A DNA stretch of 64,000 nucleotides from Polaribacter sp. Z022 (GCF_023555495.1 NZ_JALCZO010000006.1:124001-188000), one strand, 5' to 3'. Positions 17,974 to 27,515 are shown, counted from the first letter of the stretch. Made by a program: numbers and translations. The notes: generated from the letters alone by a model not told the origin.

Positions 17974-18025
17974 AAGAAAGTAAAAGTCATAATAATAAAT
18001 TATTATTTCTTTTACTTTCTTAATT
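17974..18025 (+). terminator. Strong terminator after the 71-aa gene
   Basis: AAGAAAGTAAAAG (17974-17986) is perfectly complementary to CTTTTACTTTCTT (18009-18021). The enclosed AATAATA/TTATTATT also pairs, giving a stem of about 20 base pairs with only a small interior mismatch. Confidence 0.85.
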
Positions 18026-18247
18026 TATCTTAGTCCCACTCGTTACGATTTAGATTTTCAACTAAATCAACCTTTAGCTTTTAAATAAGTTATCTTCAAT
18101 TATTCTTCTTTTAATATTTGTTTTGCTGGTTATTTGTTATGCTGGTTTGAGTAAAATATTTTTTGCTTTAAAACGATATACCTACATCTATACAAATAAC
18201 TTCTGTTTTAAATTATTTTTTATAATACTAACCAACAAAAAGACAAT
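18026..18247. other. Intergenic spacer with a small hairpin
   Basis: No gene is visible. GATTTAG (18047-18053) pairs with CTAAATC (18062-18068) over an 8-base loop. A TGCTGGTT sequence is repeated 17 bases apart near 18125-18150. Neither fits a known element. Confidence 0.4.
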
Positions 18248-18610
18248 ATGAACACACTAGAAGTAGCTAAAAAATGGCAAGAAATGTGCCAACAAGGTAA
18301 AAATATTGAATGCATAGAAGAACTTTATGCTGATAATATTACAAGTAAAGAAATGCCTGGGGTACCTTATGGAGAAGTTATTTCTGGCAAAAAAGAAGTT
18401 TTAGAAAAAAGCAAACAATGGTTGGATGATGTAATTGAATTTCATAGTGGAGAAATTTCTGATCCAGTTGTAGCTGGGAATCATTTTACTAGTAAAATGT
18501 CTTTTGACGTTACATTTAAAAGTAGAGGAAGGCAACAAATGGAAGAAGTTTGCGTTTTTGAAGTAAAAGATGGTAAAATTACGAATGAACAATTCTTTTA
18601 TACCATGTAA
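18248..18610 (+). CDS. SnoaL-like / NTF2-like fold protein (120 aa)
   Basis: A 120-residue soluble protein with the alpha+beta cone pattern of SnoaL-like proteins. N-terminal helices carry VAKKWQEMCQQG and CIEELYADNITSKEMPG. GEVISGKKEVLEKSKQWLDDV follows, then beta strands with HFTSKMSFDVTFKSRGRQQMEEVCVFEVKDGKITNEQFFY. The family includes ketosteroid-isomerase-like enzymes and many proteins of unknown ligand. It is a single gene with its own terminator and no informative neighbours. Fold assignment is likely; function is unknown. Confidence 0.78.
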   Translation: MNTLEVAKKWQEMCQQGKNIECIEELYADNITSKEMPGVPYGEVISGKKEVLEKSKQWLDDVIEFHSGEISDPVVAGNHFTSKMSFDVTFKSRGRQQMEEVCVFEVKDGKITNEQFFYTM

Positions 18611-18630
18611 TAAATTATTTATTCTTGATA

Positions 18631-18660
18631 AAAAGCTTCAATTAATTTGGAGCTTTTTTT
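18631..18660 (+). terminator. Terminator after the SnoaL-like gene
   Basis: AAAAGCTTCAA pairs with TTGGAGCTTTT (one G-T pair) and continues into a run of T residues. Confidence 0.82.
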
Positions 18661-18680
18661 GTAAAAAAATAGAAAATATT

Positions 18681-18711
18681 TTGGTAAATATTAATAATTG
18701 TTTTTTATTTG
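18681..18711 (+). promoter_or_regulatory. Candidate promoter of tRNA-Thr
   Basis: TTG at 18681-18683, then 20 bases, then TTTATTTG at 18704-18711 (seven of eight to TAnnTTTG). The mature tRNA begins 17 bases later. Both boxes at the expected spacing make this one of the better promoters in the window. Confidence 0.6.
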
Positions 18712-18727
18712 CGCTCTCAAAATAAAA

Positions 18728-18801
18728 GCCGATGTAGCTCAGCTGGCTAGAGCAGCTGATTTGTAATCAGCAGGTCGTGGGTTCGAGTCCCTCCATTGGC
18801 T
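18728..18801 (+). tRNA. tRNA-Thr (anticodon TGT)
   Basis: Acceptor GCCGATG (18728-18734) pairs with CATTGGC (18794-18800), discriminator T18801. Anticodon stem GCTGA/TCAGC encloses TTTGTAA with anticodon TGT at 18762-18764. The T loop is GGTTCGAGTCC. CCA is not encoded. Confidence 0.97.
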
Positions 18802-18811
18802 CTATTAGAAT

Positions 18812-18841
18812 AAAAGTCTCAATTTTTTTGAGACTTTTTTT
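18812..18841 (+). terminator. Terminator after tRNA-Thr
   Basis: AAAAGTCTCAA and TTGAGACTTTT form an 11-base stem with a T-rich loop, followed by further T residues. Confidence 0.88.
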
Positions 18842-18977
18842 TATTCAATTTTTTAAATTAAATAATTTAATCTCTAAATAATATTTTTATTTTCAGTTAT
18901 ATTATTAATTAAAAAAACTTTAAGAAATTATAAAATCTTTATTATTTTAGTCAAATAATTACCCTAAACACAATTAT

Positions 18978-19583
18978 ATGCTTGTTATTGGAATTGCAGG
19001 AGGTACAGGAAGTGGAAAAACAACTGTTGTAAATAAGATTATAAAACATTTACCAACAGATGAAGTTTGTGTTATTTCTCAAGACTCTTATTATAATGCT
19101 ACTAAAAATCTTTCTTATGAAGAAAGAACCAAAATTAATTTTGATCATCCAAGAGCAATTGATTTTGATTTAATAGTTAAACATATTAAAGAATTAAAAT
19201 CAGGAAAAACAATTGAACAACCTATATATTCTTTTGTTACACATAATAGAACTTCTGATACTCTTGTAACTCATCCAAGAAAGGTTGTAATTGTAGAAGG
19301 AATTTTAATTTTTAATAATTCTGAACTAAGAGATTTATTTGATATCAAAATATTTGTTCACGCAGATACTGACGAAAGATTAATTAGAAGAGTTAGAAGA
19401 GATATTTCTGAAAGAGGTAGAGATATTGATGAGGTCTTAAATCGTTATCAAGACACATTAAAACCAATGCATAGACAGTTTATAGAGCCTACTAAAAATT
19501 TTGCTGATATTATTATACCTAATGATAGACACAATACAGTAGCAATAGATATTGTAAGAACAGTAATTAACGAACGTTTGTAA
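18978..19583 (+). CDS. udk: Uridine kinase
   Basis: A 201-residue soluble enzyme that phosphorylates uridine and cytidine in pyrimidine salvage. The P-loop GGTGSGKT is at residues 8-15. SQDSYY near 34, NFDHPRAIDFDL near 55, QPIYSFVTHNRT near 80 and VIVEGILIF near 105 are the uridine kinase signatures, as is the R-rich lid RLIRRVRRDISERGRD near 133-150. Length is normal. The next gene starts 2 bases after the stop, so udk heads an operon with the divIC-like gene and the methylmalonyl-CoA mutase genes. No promoter consensus was recognised upstream. Confidence 0.96.
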   Translation: MLVIGIAGGTGSGKTTVVNKIIKHLPTDEVCVISQDSYYNATKNLSYEERTKINFDHPRAIDFDLIVKHIKELKSGKTIEQPIYSFVTHNRTSDTLVTHPRKVVIVEGILIFNNSELRDLFDIKIFVHADTDERLIRRVRRDISERGRDIDEVLNRYQDTLKPMHRQFIEPTKNFADIIIPNDRHNTVAIDIVRTVINERL

Positions 19584-19585
19584 AC

Positions 19586-19903
19586 ATGACTCTTAAAGAG
19601 ATAAGAAAGAACATTTTTGTAAAAGTTATAACAAATATTTTTGTTTTAATTTTAATTCCATTTTTAATTTGGATGTTTTTTTTTGATGAAAACTCTTATA
19701 TAGTTCATAATAAATTTGATAAAGAAATTAATGACTTAGAGAGTACAATATCTTTTTACAAAAAAAAAATAGCTGAAGATAAGGCTACTATAAAAAAACT
19801 AGAAGATTCTCTTCAATTAGAACGATTTGCTAGAGAAAAGTATTTAATGAAAAAAGAAAATGAAGATATTTATTTAATTGAATTTGATACAATAAAAAAA
19901 TAA
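19586..19903 (+). CDS. Septum formation initiator family protein (FtsB/DivIC-like)
   Basis: A 105-residue bitopic membrane protein. A short cytoplasmic N terminus precedes one transmembrane helix (about 14-31, ITNIFVLILIPFLIWMFFF). A periplasmic coiled coil (about 42-85) and the conserved RFAREKYLMKKENEDIYLIEF motif follow, as in FtsB/DivIC proteins of the divisome. It acts in the FtsQ-B-L complex at the septum. It sits 2 bases after udk, and its stop codon directly abuts the mutA start. This coupling to metabolic genes is a conserved flavobacterial arrangement as far as I recall, with no evident functional link. Confidence 0.88.
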   Translation: MTLKEIRKNIFVKVITNIFVLILIPFLIWMFFFDENSYIVHNKFDKEINDLESTISFYKKKIAEDKATIKKLEDSLQLERFAREKYLMKKENEDIYLIEFDTIKK

Positions 19904-21280
19904 ATGGAAACATCACTATTTGATGAATTTGAAAAGACTTCAATTGCTGCTTGGAAAAATAAAATTCAAGTAGACTTAAAAGGTGCAGATTATAATGACA
20001 CTCTTCTTTGGAAATCTAAAGAAAACATTATAGTTAAACCTTTCTATAGTCATGAAGATAGAGTGAATCTTAATACTGATGCTCCTAAAAAAGGGTTTAA
20101 CATCTGTCAAACAATATTTGTTGATGATGTAACAATTGCTAATTCATTAGCTTTAGATGCTTTAAAAAGAGGTGCTAATTCAATTCAATTTAAAGCAAAT
20201 ACTAAATTTGATTATCAAAAATTACTTCAAAATTTAAACCTAAAATCAGTAAAACTATACTTTGAAATCTCATTTTTAGATGAAGATTTTATCATAGAAA
20301 TCTCAAACTATATAAATTCTGAAAACACATTTTTTCAAATAGATATTATTGGAAATTTAGCTGAAACTGGAAACTGGTATTACAATTTAAATGAAGACTT
20401 CAATCGTATAGAAAAAATTAAAAAACACGCCAAAAATTGTATTTCTGTATCTTTAGGTTTATATGAAAACTGTGGAGCAACAATTACCCAACAATTGGCC
20501 TACACATTAGCTCATGCTAATGAATACTTACAAAAATTTGGAAGTGAAATTGCAAATAAAATACATTTCTGCTTTTCTGTTGGAAGTAATTATTTTTTTG
20601 AAATTGCAAAGTTAAGAGCATTTCGTATATTATGGTCAGCAGTATTAAAAGAGTATGATGTACATAATTTAAAAGCTCATATTTTTACAAAACCTAGTTC
20701 TAGAAATAAAACTTTATACGATTATAATGTTAATTTATTAAGAACAACCTCTGAATGTATGAGTGCTATTTTAGGTGGTTCTGATTCAATCGCTAATTTG
20801 TCTTATGACTCAATTTACCATAAATCTAATGAGTTTGGTGAAAGAATTTCTAGAAATCAATTATTAGTTTTACAACAAGAGAGTAATTTTAAAGAAGCTC
20901 AAAATTTTGCAGATGGTTCTTATTACATAGAATCAATTACAAATCAATTAGCAGAAAATGCATTAACTTTATTTAAACAAATTGAACAAAGTGGTGGTTT
21001 TTTAAAACAATTAAAAAACGGTGTAATTCAGAAAAAAATTAAAGAAAGTGCTAAAAAAGAGGAAAATGATTTTCTTGAAAAAGAACTAATTTTACTTGGA
21101 ACTAACTTTCAGCAAAACAAAAAGGATTTAATGCTTCAAAATTTAGAGCTTTATCCGTTTGTAAAACAAAGAAACATAAAAACACTAATTTCCCCATTAA
21201 CCAGAAACCGAATTTCAGAACCTCTAGAAAAGAAGCGTCTAGAAGATGAAAAAGGTAACACCCTTACAGAAAATGGATAA
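19904..21280 (+). CDS. mutA: Methylmalonyl-CoA mutase small subunit
   Basis: A 458-residue protein homologous to the substrate-binding barrel of the mutase (NICQTIFVDD, ETGNWYYNLNEDF, RAFRILWSAVLKEY, TTSECMSAILGGSDSI, ADGSYYIESITNQLAENAL). It ends near residue 458 without the C-terminal B12-binding flavodoxin-like domain and so is shorter than the roughly 600-residue small subunit of actinobacteria. A catalytically inert partner role beside MutB is inferred. The mutase interconverts succinyl-CoA and methylmalonyl-CoA in propionate metabolism. Its stop overlaps the start of the next small gene. Confidence 0.92.
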   Translation: METSLFDEFEKTSIAAWKNKIQVDLKGADYNDTLLWKSKENIIVKPFYSHEDRVNLNTDAPKKGFNICQTIFVDDVTIANSLALDALKRGANSIQFKANTKFDYQKLLQNLNLKSVKLYFEISFLDEDFIIEISNYINSENTFFQIDIIGNLAETGNWYYNLNEDFNRIEKIKKHAKNCISVSLGLYENCGATITQQLAYTLAHANEYLQKFGSEIANKIHFCFSVGSNYFFEIAKLRAFRILWSAVLKEYDVHNLKAHIFTKPSSRNKTLYDYNVNLLRTTSECMSAILGGSDSIANLSYDSIYHKSNEFGERISRNQLLVLQQESNFKEAQNFADGSYYIESITNQLAENALTLFKQIEQSGGFLKQLKNGVIQKKIKESAKKEENDFLEKELILLGTNFQQNKKDLMLQNLELYPFVKQRNIKTLISPLTRNRISEPLEKKRLEDEKGNTLTENG

Positions 21281-21605
21281 AAACAAAGAAATTCTTAACA
21301 AACAAAAAAGACAAAATGAAATAAAAAAAGAAATTAAGGAAATCAAAAAAAAACTTCCTTCTTTTTTAATAGGATTCATTTTTTTCACAGTAGTTAGCCT
21401 TTATTTTTTAGAAGAAAAATTTTATCTTTTTTTTGGAAATAGTGTTGATTTTGTAAGAGCAATTGTTATTCTTTTAGGTGTTTTTTCTTTAGGTTTTGTT
21501 TTAAAAAGTTATCTTAAGATTAAGAAAAAAGAAAAAGAATCAAAAGCAATTGGTTCTCAATTATATAAACTTCAAAAATTAGAAGTAGATCAAAAAAATG
21601 AGTAG
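21273..21605 (+). CDS. Small two-helix membrane protein encoded between mutA and mutB
   Basis: A 110-residue protein. The ATG at 21273 (MDKNKEIL) overlaps the mutA stop by 8 bases and is preferred to an in-frame ATG at 21246 inside mutA. A lysine-rich N-terminal coiled coil (about 1-28) is followed by two hydrophobic helices (about 29-46, [18 protein letters not shown], and about 58-78, [20 protein letters not shown]). A charged C-terminal tail completes it. Its end overlaps the mutB start by 8 bases, so translation of all three genes is probably coupled. I do not recognise a family. A role in mutase assembly or membrane association is conceivable but unsupported by motif. Confidence 0.78.
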   Translation: MDKNKEILNKQKRQNEIKKEIKEIKKKLPSFLIGFIFFTVVSLYFLEEKFYLFFGNSVDFVRAIVILLGVFSLGFVLKSYLKIKKKEKESKAIGSQLYKLQKLEVDQKNE

Positions 21606-23664
21606 AAAAGACCTTCAACATATCAAATTAGAAAAGAGTAAAAATCTAAACAACTCTCCTTTATTTAATCATGAAGGATTTGTTGCAGGAATTGCTCCAA
21701 ATTTAAGGGGGCCTTATTCTACAATGTATGTTAGAAGACCTTGGACCATTAGACAGTATGCAGGTTTTTCTACAGCAGAAGAAAGTAATGCTTTTTATAG
21801 AAGAAATTTAGAAGCGGGTCAAAAAGGACTTTCAGTTGCATTTGATTTGGCAACTCATAGAGGTTATGATTCTGATCATGAACGAGTTCAAGGTGATGTT
21901 GGAAAAGCAGGAGTTGCAATAGATTCTGTAGAAGACATGAAGGTATTATTTGACCAAATTCCTTTAGATAAAATGTCTGTTTCTATGACAATGAATGGAG
22001 CAGTTTTACCCATTTTAGCTTTTTATATTGTTGCTGCAGAAGAACAGGGAGTTTCTTTAAATAAACTTTCTGGAACCATACAAAATGATATTCTTAAAGA
22101 ATTTATGGTTAGAAACACGTACATCTATCCTCCTTCTCCATCTATGAAAATTATTGCTGATATTTTTAAATATACCAGTAAAAATATGCCTAAATTTAAT
22201 TCTATTTCTATTTCAGGATATCATATGCAAGAAGCTGGAGCTACTGCAGAAATTGAATTAGCATACACTCTTGCAGATGGATTAGAATACATAAGAAAAG
22301 GAATTGAAGCAGGAATGGACATTGATGCATTTGCTCCAAGACTTTCTTTCTTTTGGGCAATTGGTATGGATCATTTTACAGAAATTGCAAAAATGCGAGC
22401 AGGTAGAATGCTGTGGGCCAAAATTGTAAAACAATTTAATCCTAAAAACCCTAAATCTTTAGCCCTTAGAACTCACTGTCAAACCAGTGGTTGGTCTTTA
22501 ACAGAACAAGATCCATTTAATAATGTAGCAAGAACAACAATTGAAGCCATGGCTGCTGCTTTTGGTGGAACTCAAAGTCTTCATACAAATGCTTTAGATG
22601 AAGCCATTGCTTTGCCTACTGATTTTTCAGCAAGAATTGCTAGAAATACTCAAATATATTTACAACAAGAAACTCATATAACAAAAACTGTTGATCCTTG
22701 GGCAGGAAGTTATCATGTTGAAAAACTAACAGAAGATATTGCCAATAAAGCTTGGGAATTGATTCAAGAAGTTGAAGATTTAGGAGGAATGACTAAAGCT
22801 ATTGAAAAAGGCATTCCAAAAATGCGAATAGAGGAAGCTGCTGCAAAAAAACAAGCAAAAATTGATAGTGGACAAGATGTAATTGTTGGTGTAAACAAAT
22901 ATCAATTAAAAGAAGAAGATCCTTTACATATTTTAGAAGTTGATAATGAAGCTGTTCGTAATTCTCAAATTGAAAGACTAAATCAAATAAAAGAAAGTAG
23001 AAATAATACTGAAGTCAAAAAATCTTTAATAGCTTTAACTGAAGCTGCAAAGTCTGGAAATGAAAATTTATTAGACTTGGCTGTTAAAGCAGCAAAAAAC
23101 AGAGCTACTTTAGGTGAAATATCTGATGCTTTAGAAACTATTTTTGGAAGACATAAAGCAGTTCATAAAACCATTTCTGGCGTGTATAGTAAAGAAATTA
23201 AAAACGACAAACTTTTTAAGAAAGCTACAGATTTAGCAGATAAATTTGCTGAATTAGAAGGTAGACGTCCTAGAATAATGATTGCTAAATTAGGACAAGA
23301 TGGACATGACAGAGGTGCAAAAGTTGTTGCCACAGGTTATGCAGATTTAGGATTTGATGTAGATATTGGTCCCTTATTTCAAACACCACAAGAAGCTACT
23401 AAACAAGCAGTAGAAAATGATGTGCACATATTAGGTATTTCTTCTTTAGCTGCTGGACATAAAACCCTAGTACCTCAAGTAATTACTGCTTTAAAAGAAT
23501 ATGGTAGAGATGACATTATGGTAATTGTTGGAGGAGTTATACCTGCTCAAGATTATCAATTTTTATTTGATGCTGGTGCTGTAGGTGTATTTGGTCCAGG
23601 AACTAAAATTTCTCAAGCTGCAATTGATATGTTATCTATTTTAATTGATAGTGTTGTAGATTAA
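21598..23664 (+). CDS. mutB: Methylmalonyl-CoA mutase large subunit (B12-dependent)
   Basis: A 688-residue protein. The N-terminal substrate barrel (about 30-540) carries [53 protein letters not shown] and [19 protein letters not shown]. The C-terminal cobalamin-binding domain (about 555-685) has [12 protein letters not shown], with the lower axial ligand His570, then [18 protein letters not shown] and GGVIPAQDY. It isomerises methylmalonyl-CoA and succinyl-CoA. The length is slightly below the roughly 710-730 of other bacteria but all key motifs are present. It ends the udk-divIC-mutA-orf-mutB operon; no strong terminator hairpin is seen after it. Confidence 0.96.
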   Translation: MSRKDLQHIKLEKSKNLNNSPLFNHEGFVAGIAPNLRGPYSTMYVRRPWTIRQYAGFSTAEESNAFYRRNLEAGQKGLSVAFDLATHRGYDSDHERVQGDVGKAGVAIDSVEDMKVLFDQIPLDKMSVSMTMNGAVLPILAFYIVAAEEQGVSLNKLSGTIQNDILKEFMVRNTYIYPPSPSMKIIADIFKYTSKNMPKFNSISISGYHMQEAGATAEIELAYTLADGLEYIRKGIEAGMDIDAFAPRLSFFWAIGMDHFTEIAKMRAGRMLWAKIVKQFNPKNPKSLALRTHCQTSGWSLTEQDPFNNVARTTIEAMAAAFGGTQSLHTNALDEAIALPTDFSARIARNTQIYLQQETHITKTVDPWAGSYHVEKLTEDIANKAWELIQEVEDLGGMTKAIEKGIPKMRIEEAAAKKQAKIDSGQDVIVGVNKYQLKEEDPLHILEVDNEAVRNSQIERLNQIKESRNNTEVKKSLIALTEAAKSGNENLLDLAVKAAKNRATLGEISDALETIFGRHKAVHKTISGVYSKEIKNDKLFKKATDLADKFAELEGRRPRIMIAKLGQDGHDRGAKVVATGYADLGFDVDIGPLFQTPQEATKQAVENDVHILGISSLAAGHKTLVPQVITALKEYGRDDIMVIVGGVIPAQDYQFLFDAGAVGVFGPGTKISQAAIDMLSILIDSVVD

Positions 23665-23759
23665 TTTAGTTTTTAAAAATTAAAACCTTTTTATCTTTTT
23701 TTAACAAACCTTAACAGTAAAAAAGAACATACTAGAATAGGTATTATTTCTTTTATCCG

Positions 23760-23767
23760 TAAATTTG
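23760..23767 (+). promoter_or_regulatory. Candidate -7 element of ccsBA
   Basis: TAAATTTG matches TAnnTTTG 28 bases before ATG 23796. Because it overlaps the alternative GTG at 23769, it also argues for the ATG as the true start. Confidence 0.6.
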
Positions 23768-23795
23768 CGTGACTAAAAAAAACTACCAAACTAGA

Positions 23796-26700
23796 ATGAA
23801 AAAAATTCTTAACATACTCTACTCTACTCGTTTAATGGCAATTTTATTTATTCTCTTTGCTACAGCAATGGGTATTGCCACATTTATAGAAAATGATTTT
23901 GGTACACAAACCTCTAAAGCCTTGGTTTATAACACTTGGTGGTTTGAGTTAATCATGTTGTTTTTTGTGATTAATTTCTTTGGAAACATTTTTAGATACA
24001 GATTATACAAAAAAGAAAAATGGGCTGTGTTATTATTTCATTTATCATTTTTGTTTATTTTAATAGGTGCTGGAGTAACTCGTTACATAGGTTATGAAGG
24101 TATTATGTTAATTAAAGAAGGAGAAACTACTAATAAGTTTTTATCTGAAACAACTTATTTAAATGCCATTGTTGACAATGGGAAACTGCAAAAACCAGAA
24201 ATTAACAGACCTCTTATACTTTCTGCATGGGGTAAAAATTCTTGGTCTTTTTCTGACTCTTTTAATTCTGAAGGAAAAAAACAGGATTTTAGTTTTAAGC
24301 TAGTTGATTATATTCCATGGGCTGAAAAGAAATTGGTTGAAGATGAAAATGGTGTAGAACACTTATTTTTTGTTGAATCTTCAGAAGGTACAAGACATGA
24401 ACATTGGCTTAAAAAAGGAACTATACAAAATATTCACGGAGTTTTAGTTGGCTTTGAAGCTACTGAAAACAATGCTTCCATCAACTTTAAAAAAGAAGAT
24501 GGCAATTTAAAAATAACTTCTAAAGACAATGGAGATTGGTTTAGAATGGCAGATCAAAAAAGAGGAAAAATTACTAAAGATTCTACACAAAACTTCCAAT
24601 ACTTAACATTACATAACATTTCTGGTTTGCAATTTGTAATTCCTAGACCTGCAGAAAAAGGAATTATGAAAACAGTTAGCGGTCCTAAAAACGATAAAAA
24701 ATTAGATGTCTTAATTGTTGATGTAACAAGTAATAACGAAACTAAAAGAATAGAATTAACAGGAGGAAAATTTAATTCTCAAGGTTCTAAAGAAGTTTCT
24801 GTTGGTGGGTTAAATTTTAGAATGTTATATGGTTCTAAAATATTAGAAACACCATTTTCTGTTAAACTAAATGACTTTCAATTAGAAAAATATCCAGGTT
24901 CAGAAAGTGCTGCTTCTTATGCAAGTGAAGTAACAGTTGTTGATACTGATAAGACTTTTGATTATAGAATTTTTATGAATCATATTTTGGACCATAAAGG
25001 ATATAAGTTTTTTCAATCTAGTTACGATTTATCTGGACCTGTAGAAGAAACTCACCTTTCTGTAAATCATGATTTCTTAGGTACTTTTATTACTTATTTT
25101 GGGTATTCTCTTTTATACTTTGGATTAATTTGTATTCTATTTGCTAAAAATACTCGCTTTGATGATTTAAAAAATAGACTTAAGAAAATTAGAAAAAAGA
25201 AAATGTCTTTAACAGTTATTGCTGCTTTATTATTTTCTAGCATTAGTTTTTCTCAACATGACACTCATCAACCAAATAGAATTAGCAAACAACAAATAGA
25301 TTCTATTTTAAAAGCAAATTTAGTTGACATTGATCATGCAGAAAGTTTTAACAAATTAGTAATACAAGATGCTGGTGGACGTATGAAACCTGCACATACT
25401 TTTGCTTCTGAATTGGTTAGAAAAGTAAGTAAAACAGAAACTTTTAATGGCATGCAAGCTAGTCAAGTTTTACTTTCTATTATTGAAAACCCAAGACTTT
25501 GGTTTGAAGTGCCTGTTATTTATTTAGAAGAAGGAAACACTAAAATTAGAGAAACTTTAAACCTTCCTATTGATGCAGAATACGCTCGTTTATCAGATTT
25601 TATAACTCCAAGAGGGGCTTATAAAATTAAAGAACAAGTTGCTGAAGCGCAAAAGAAAAATGTAAAAAATAAGTTTGAAAAAGACTTGATAAAAATTGAT
25701 AGACGTGTAGGTTTATTATACAGTGCAATTGGAGGTGGTATTTTACGTATTTACCCTATTCCTAATGACGAAAACAACACTTGGGTTTCTCAACCAGAAA
25801 CCGCTAATGCAGGTTTTAAAGCTACAGATTCTGTTTTTGTTCGTCAATCTTTACCTGTTTACATCCAACTTTTACAAGATGCAAAAAAGACAAAAGACTA
25901 CTCTAAAGCTGATCAAATTTTAGACGGATTAAAAAAGTTTCAAAAGAAGTTTGGATCTGAAGTACATCCTTCAGAAAATAAAATAGAATTAGAGATTACC
26001 TATAATAAAATGCAACCTTTTCAAAGACTTGCTAAACTCTATGGATTTGTTAGTTTGTTTTTAATCATTTTTGTTTTTGTACAAATTTTCAATTCAAAAA
26101 AATGGGTAAACACTGTAGTAAAGGTTTTAATAGGCTTAGTTGTAACTTTGTTTATTCTTCATACTTTAGGATTAATTTCTAGATGGTATATTAGTGGTAA
26201 TGCTCCTTGGAGTAATGCTTACGAATCTATAATTTATGTTGCCTGGGCAACCATGTTATTTGGGTTATTCTTTGGTAGGAAATCTGCTTTAACAATTACA
26301 GCCACTACTTTTTTAACTGCTATTATTTTAGCTTTTGCACATCAAAACTGGTTAGATCCAGAAATTGCAAACTTACAACCTGTTTTAAATTCTTGGTGGT
26401 TATTAGTGCATGTTTCTATTATTGTTGCTAGTTATGGACCTTTTTCTTTAGGAATGATTTTAGGAATCTTTGCTTTAGTTTTAATGGCCTTTACTAATGA
26501 AAAGAACAAAAAGAAAATGGACTTAAACATAAAAGAAATTACCATAATTAATGAGATGGCAATTACTGTTGGTTTAGTAATGCTTACTATTGGTAACTTT
26601 CTTGGAGGTATGTGGGCTAATGAAAGTTGGGGACGTTATTGGGGTTGGGACCCTAAAGAAACTTGGGCTTTAATTTCTATTATGATTTATGCTTTTGTAT

Positions 26701-26939
26701 TGCATATGAGATTAATACCTGGTTTAAGAGGAAGGTTGTCTTTTAACTTTGCTGCTGCTTTTGCTTATTTATCTATTATGATGACTTACTTTGGTGTAAA
26801 TTTCTATTTATCTGGCTTGCATTCTTATGCAAGTGGAGATCAAGCTGTAACACCAAAAGAGGCTTACATCTATATTGGAGCACTAGTTTTACTTACAGTA
26901 ATAGCTTCATTTAAATACAAGAAATACTTTAAAAAGTAA
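23796..26939 (+). CDS. ccsBA: Fused cytochrome c biogenesis protein CcsBA (ResB-CcsA)
   Basis: A 1047-residue integral membrane protein; ATG 23796 is chosen over the GTG at 23769. The N-terminal ResB half has helices at about 8-28, 42-60 and 70-92, then a large periplasmic domain to about 425 and another helix. A helix near 480 with a periplasmic segment links to the CcsA half, which has about eight helices from residue 750. The haem-handling WWD-type motif WGRYWGWDPKETWA includes WGWD at 949-952. The protein carries haem across the membrane and attaches it to c-type apocytochromes (system II). The fusion is usual in Bacteroidota and Epsilonproteobacteria. It is transcribed alone or with the following small gene. 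Confidence 0.94.
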   Translation: MKKILNILYSTRLMAILFILFATAMGIATFIENDFGTQTSKALVYNTWWFELIMLFFVINFFGNIFRYRLYKKEKWAVLLFHLSFLFILIGAGVTRYIGYEGIMLIKEGETTNKFLSETTYLNAIVDNGKLQKPEINRPLILSAWGKNSWSFSDSFNSEGKKQDFSFKLVDYIPWAEKKLVEDENGVEHLFFVESSEGTRHEHWLKKGTIQNIHGVLVGFEATENNASINFKKEDGNLKITSKDNGDWFRMADQKRGKITKDSTQNFQYLTLHNISGLQFVIPRPAEKGIMKTVSGPKNDKKLDVLIVDVTSNNETKRIELTGGKFNSQGSKEVSVGGLNFRMLYGSKILETPFSVKLNDFQLEKYPGSESAASYASEVTVVDTDKTFDYRIFMNHILDHKGYKFFQSSYDLSGPVEETHLSVNHDFLGTFITYFGYSLLYFGLICILFAKNTRFDDLKNRLKKIRKKKMSLTVIAALLFSSISFSQHDTHQPNRISKQQIDSILKANLVDIDHAESFNKLVIQDAGGRMKPAHTFASELVRKVSKTETFNGMQASQVLLSIIENPRLWFEVPVIYLEEGNTKIRETLNLPIDAEYARLSDFITPRGAYKIKEQVAEAQKKNVKNKFEKDLIKIDRRVGLLYSAIGGGILRIYPIPNDENNTWVSQPETANAGFKATDSVFVRQSLPVYIQLLQDAKKTKDYSKADQILDGLKKFQKKFGSEVHPSENKIELEITYNKMQPFQRLAKLYGFVSLFLIIFVFVQIFNSKKWVNTVVKVLIGLVVTLFILHTLGLISRWYISGNAPWSNAYESIIYVAWATMLFGLFFGRKSALTITATTFLTAIILAFAHQNWLDPEIANLQPVLNSWWLLVHVSIIVASYGPFSLGMILGIFALVLMAFTNEKNKKKMDLNIKEITIINEMAITVGLVMLTIGNFLGGMWANESWGRYWGWDPKETWALISIMIYAFVLHMRLIPGLRGRLSFNFAAAFAYLSIMMTYFGVNFYLSGLHSYASGDQAVTPKEAYIYIGALVLLTVIASFKYKKYFKK

Positions 26940-26962
26940 CGATTTAATTTAGCAAGAAAATG

Positions 26963-26970
26963 TATTTTTG
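26963..26970 (+). promoter_or_regulatory. Candidate -7 element
   Basis: TATTTTTG matches TAnnTTTG and lies 29 bases before the ATG of the small membrane protein gene, suggesting transcription independent of ccsBA. Confidence 0.55.
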
Positions 26971-26999
26971 CTTTTGATTAAAAAAAATAAAAAAACAAT

Positions 27000-27515
27000 A
27001 TGTTTCATAAAAATATAAAATTAATTATAGCAGGTTTACTTACTGTTTGGGCTGTTTATCAATTTACTCAAGTAAATATAATGAACGGAATTTCTATCTT
27101 ACTTTTAGCTGGAATTTTTGTGTTGTTGTACTTTAAGAATGAATTTATTTTAATGGCTTTTTTACAATTGCGTAAACAAAACTTTGAAGGAACTAAAAAA
27201 TGGTTAGGATACATTAAAAATCCTGAGGCTGCATTAATTACTAAACAACAAGGTTATTACAATTATTTGCATGGAATTATTTTAAGTCAGACTAACATTA
27301 CTCAAGCTGAAAAATTTTTACGTAAAGCTGTAAAATTAGGTTTAGCAATGGATCATGATTTAGCAATGGCAAAATTACAATTAGCAGGAATTGCAATGAC
27401 TAAAAGACGTAAACGTGAAGCTACTAACTTAATGGCTGAAGCTAAAAAATTAGATAAACACGGAATGTTAAAAGAACAAATGCAAATGATGAAACAACAA
27501 ATGAAAAAGATTTAA
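27000..27515 (+). CDS. Small membrane protein with TPR-like helical domain (171 aa)
   Basis: A 171-residue protein. Two N-terminal transmembrane helices (about 7-24 and 28-46) are followed by a cytoplasmic helical region with TPR-like spacing (about 55-150: QGYYNYLHGIILSQ, AEKFLRKAVKLGLAMDHDLAMAKLQLAGIAMTKRR, EATNLMAEAKKLDKHG). The C-terminal tail is rich in Met, Gln and Lys. I do not recognise a named family; it looks like a conserved flavobacterial membrane protein of unknown role. It has its own -7-like element and a strong terminator, so it is probably monocistronic. Possible protein-scaffold function is inference from the TPR-like repeats. Confidence 0.8.
   Translation: MFHKNIKLIIAGLLTVWAVYQFTQVNIMNGISILLLAGIFVLLYFKNEFILMAFLQLRKQNFEGTKKWLGYIKNPEAALITKQQGYYNYLHGIILSQTNITQAEKFLRKAVKLGLAMDHDLAMAKLQLAGIAMTKRRKREATNLMAEAKKLDKHGMLKEQMQMMKQQMKKI

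Noticed and set aside
18047..18068. Hairpin GATTTAG/CTAAATC as a terminator or attachment site
   Set aside because: The stem is only seven AT-rich pairs with no T run and no partner repeat elsewhere in the window.
23769..23795. GTG start for ccsBA
   Set aside because: It overlaps the candidate -7 box and adds a non-hydrophobic extension before the first helix.
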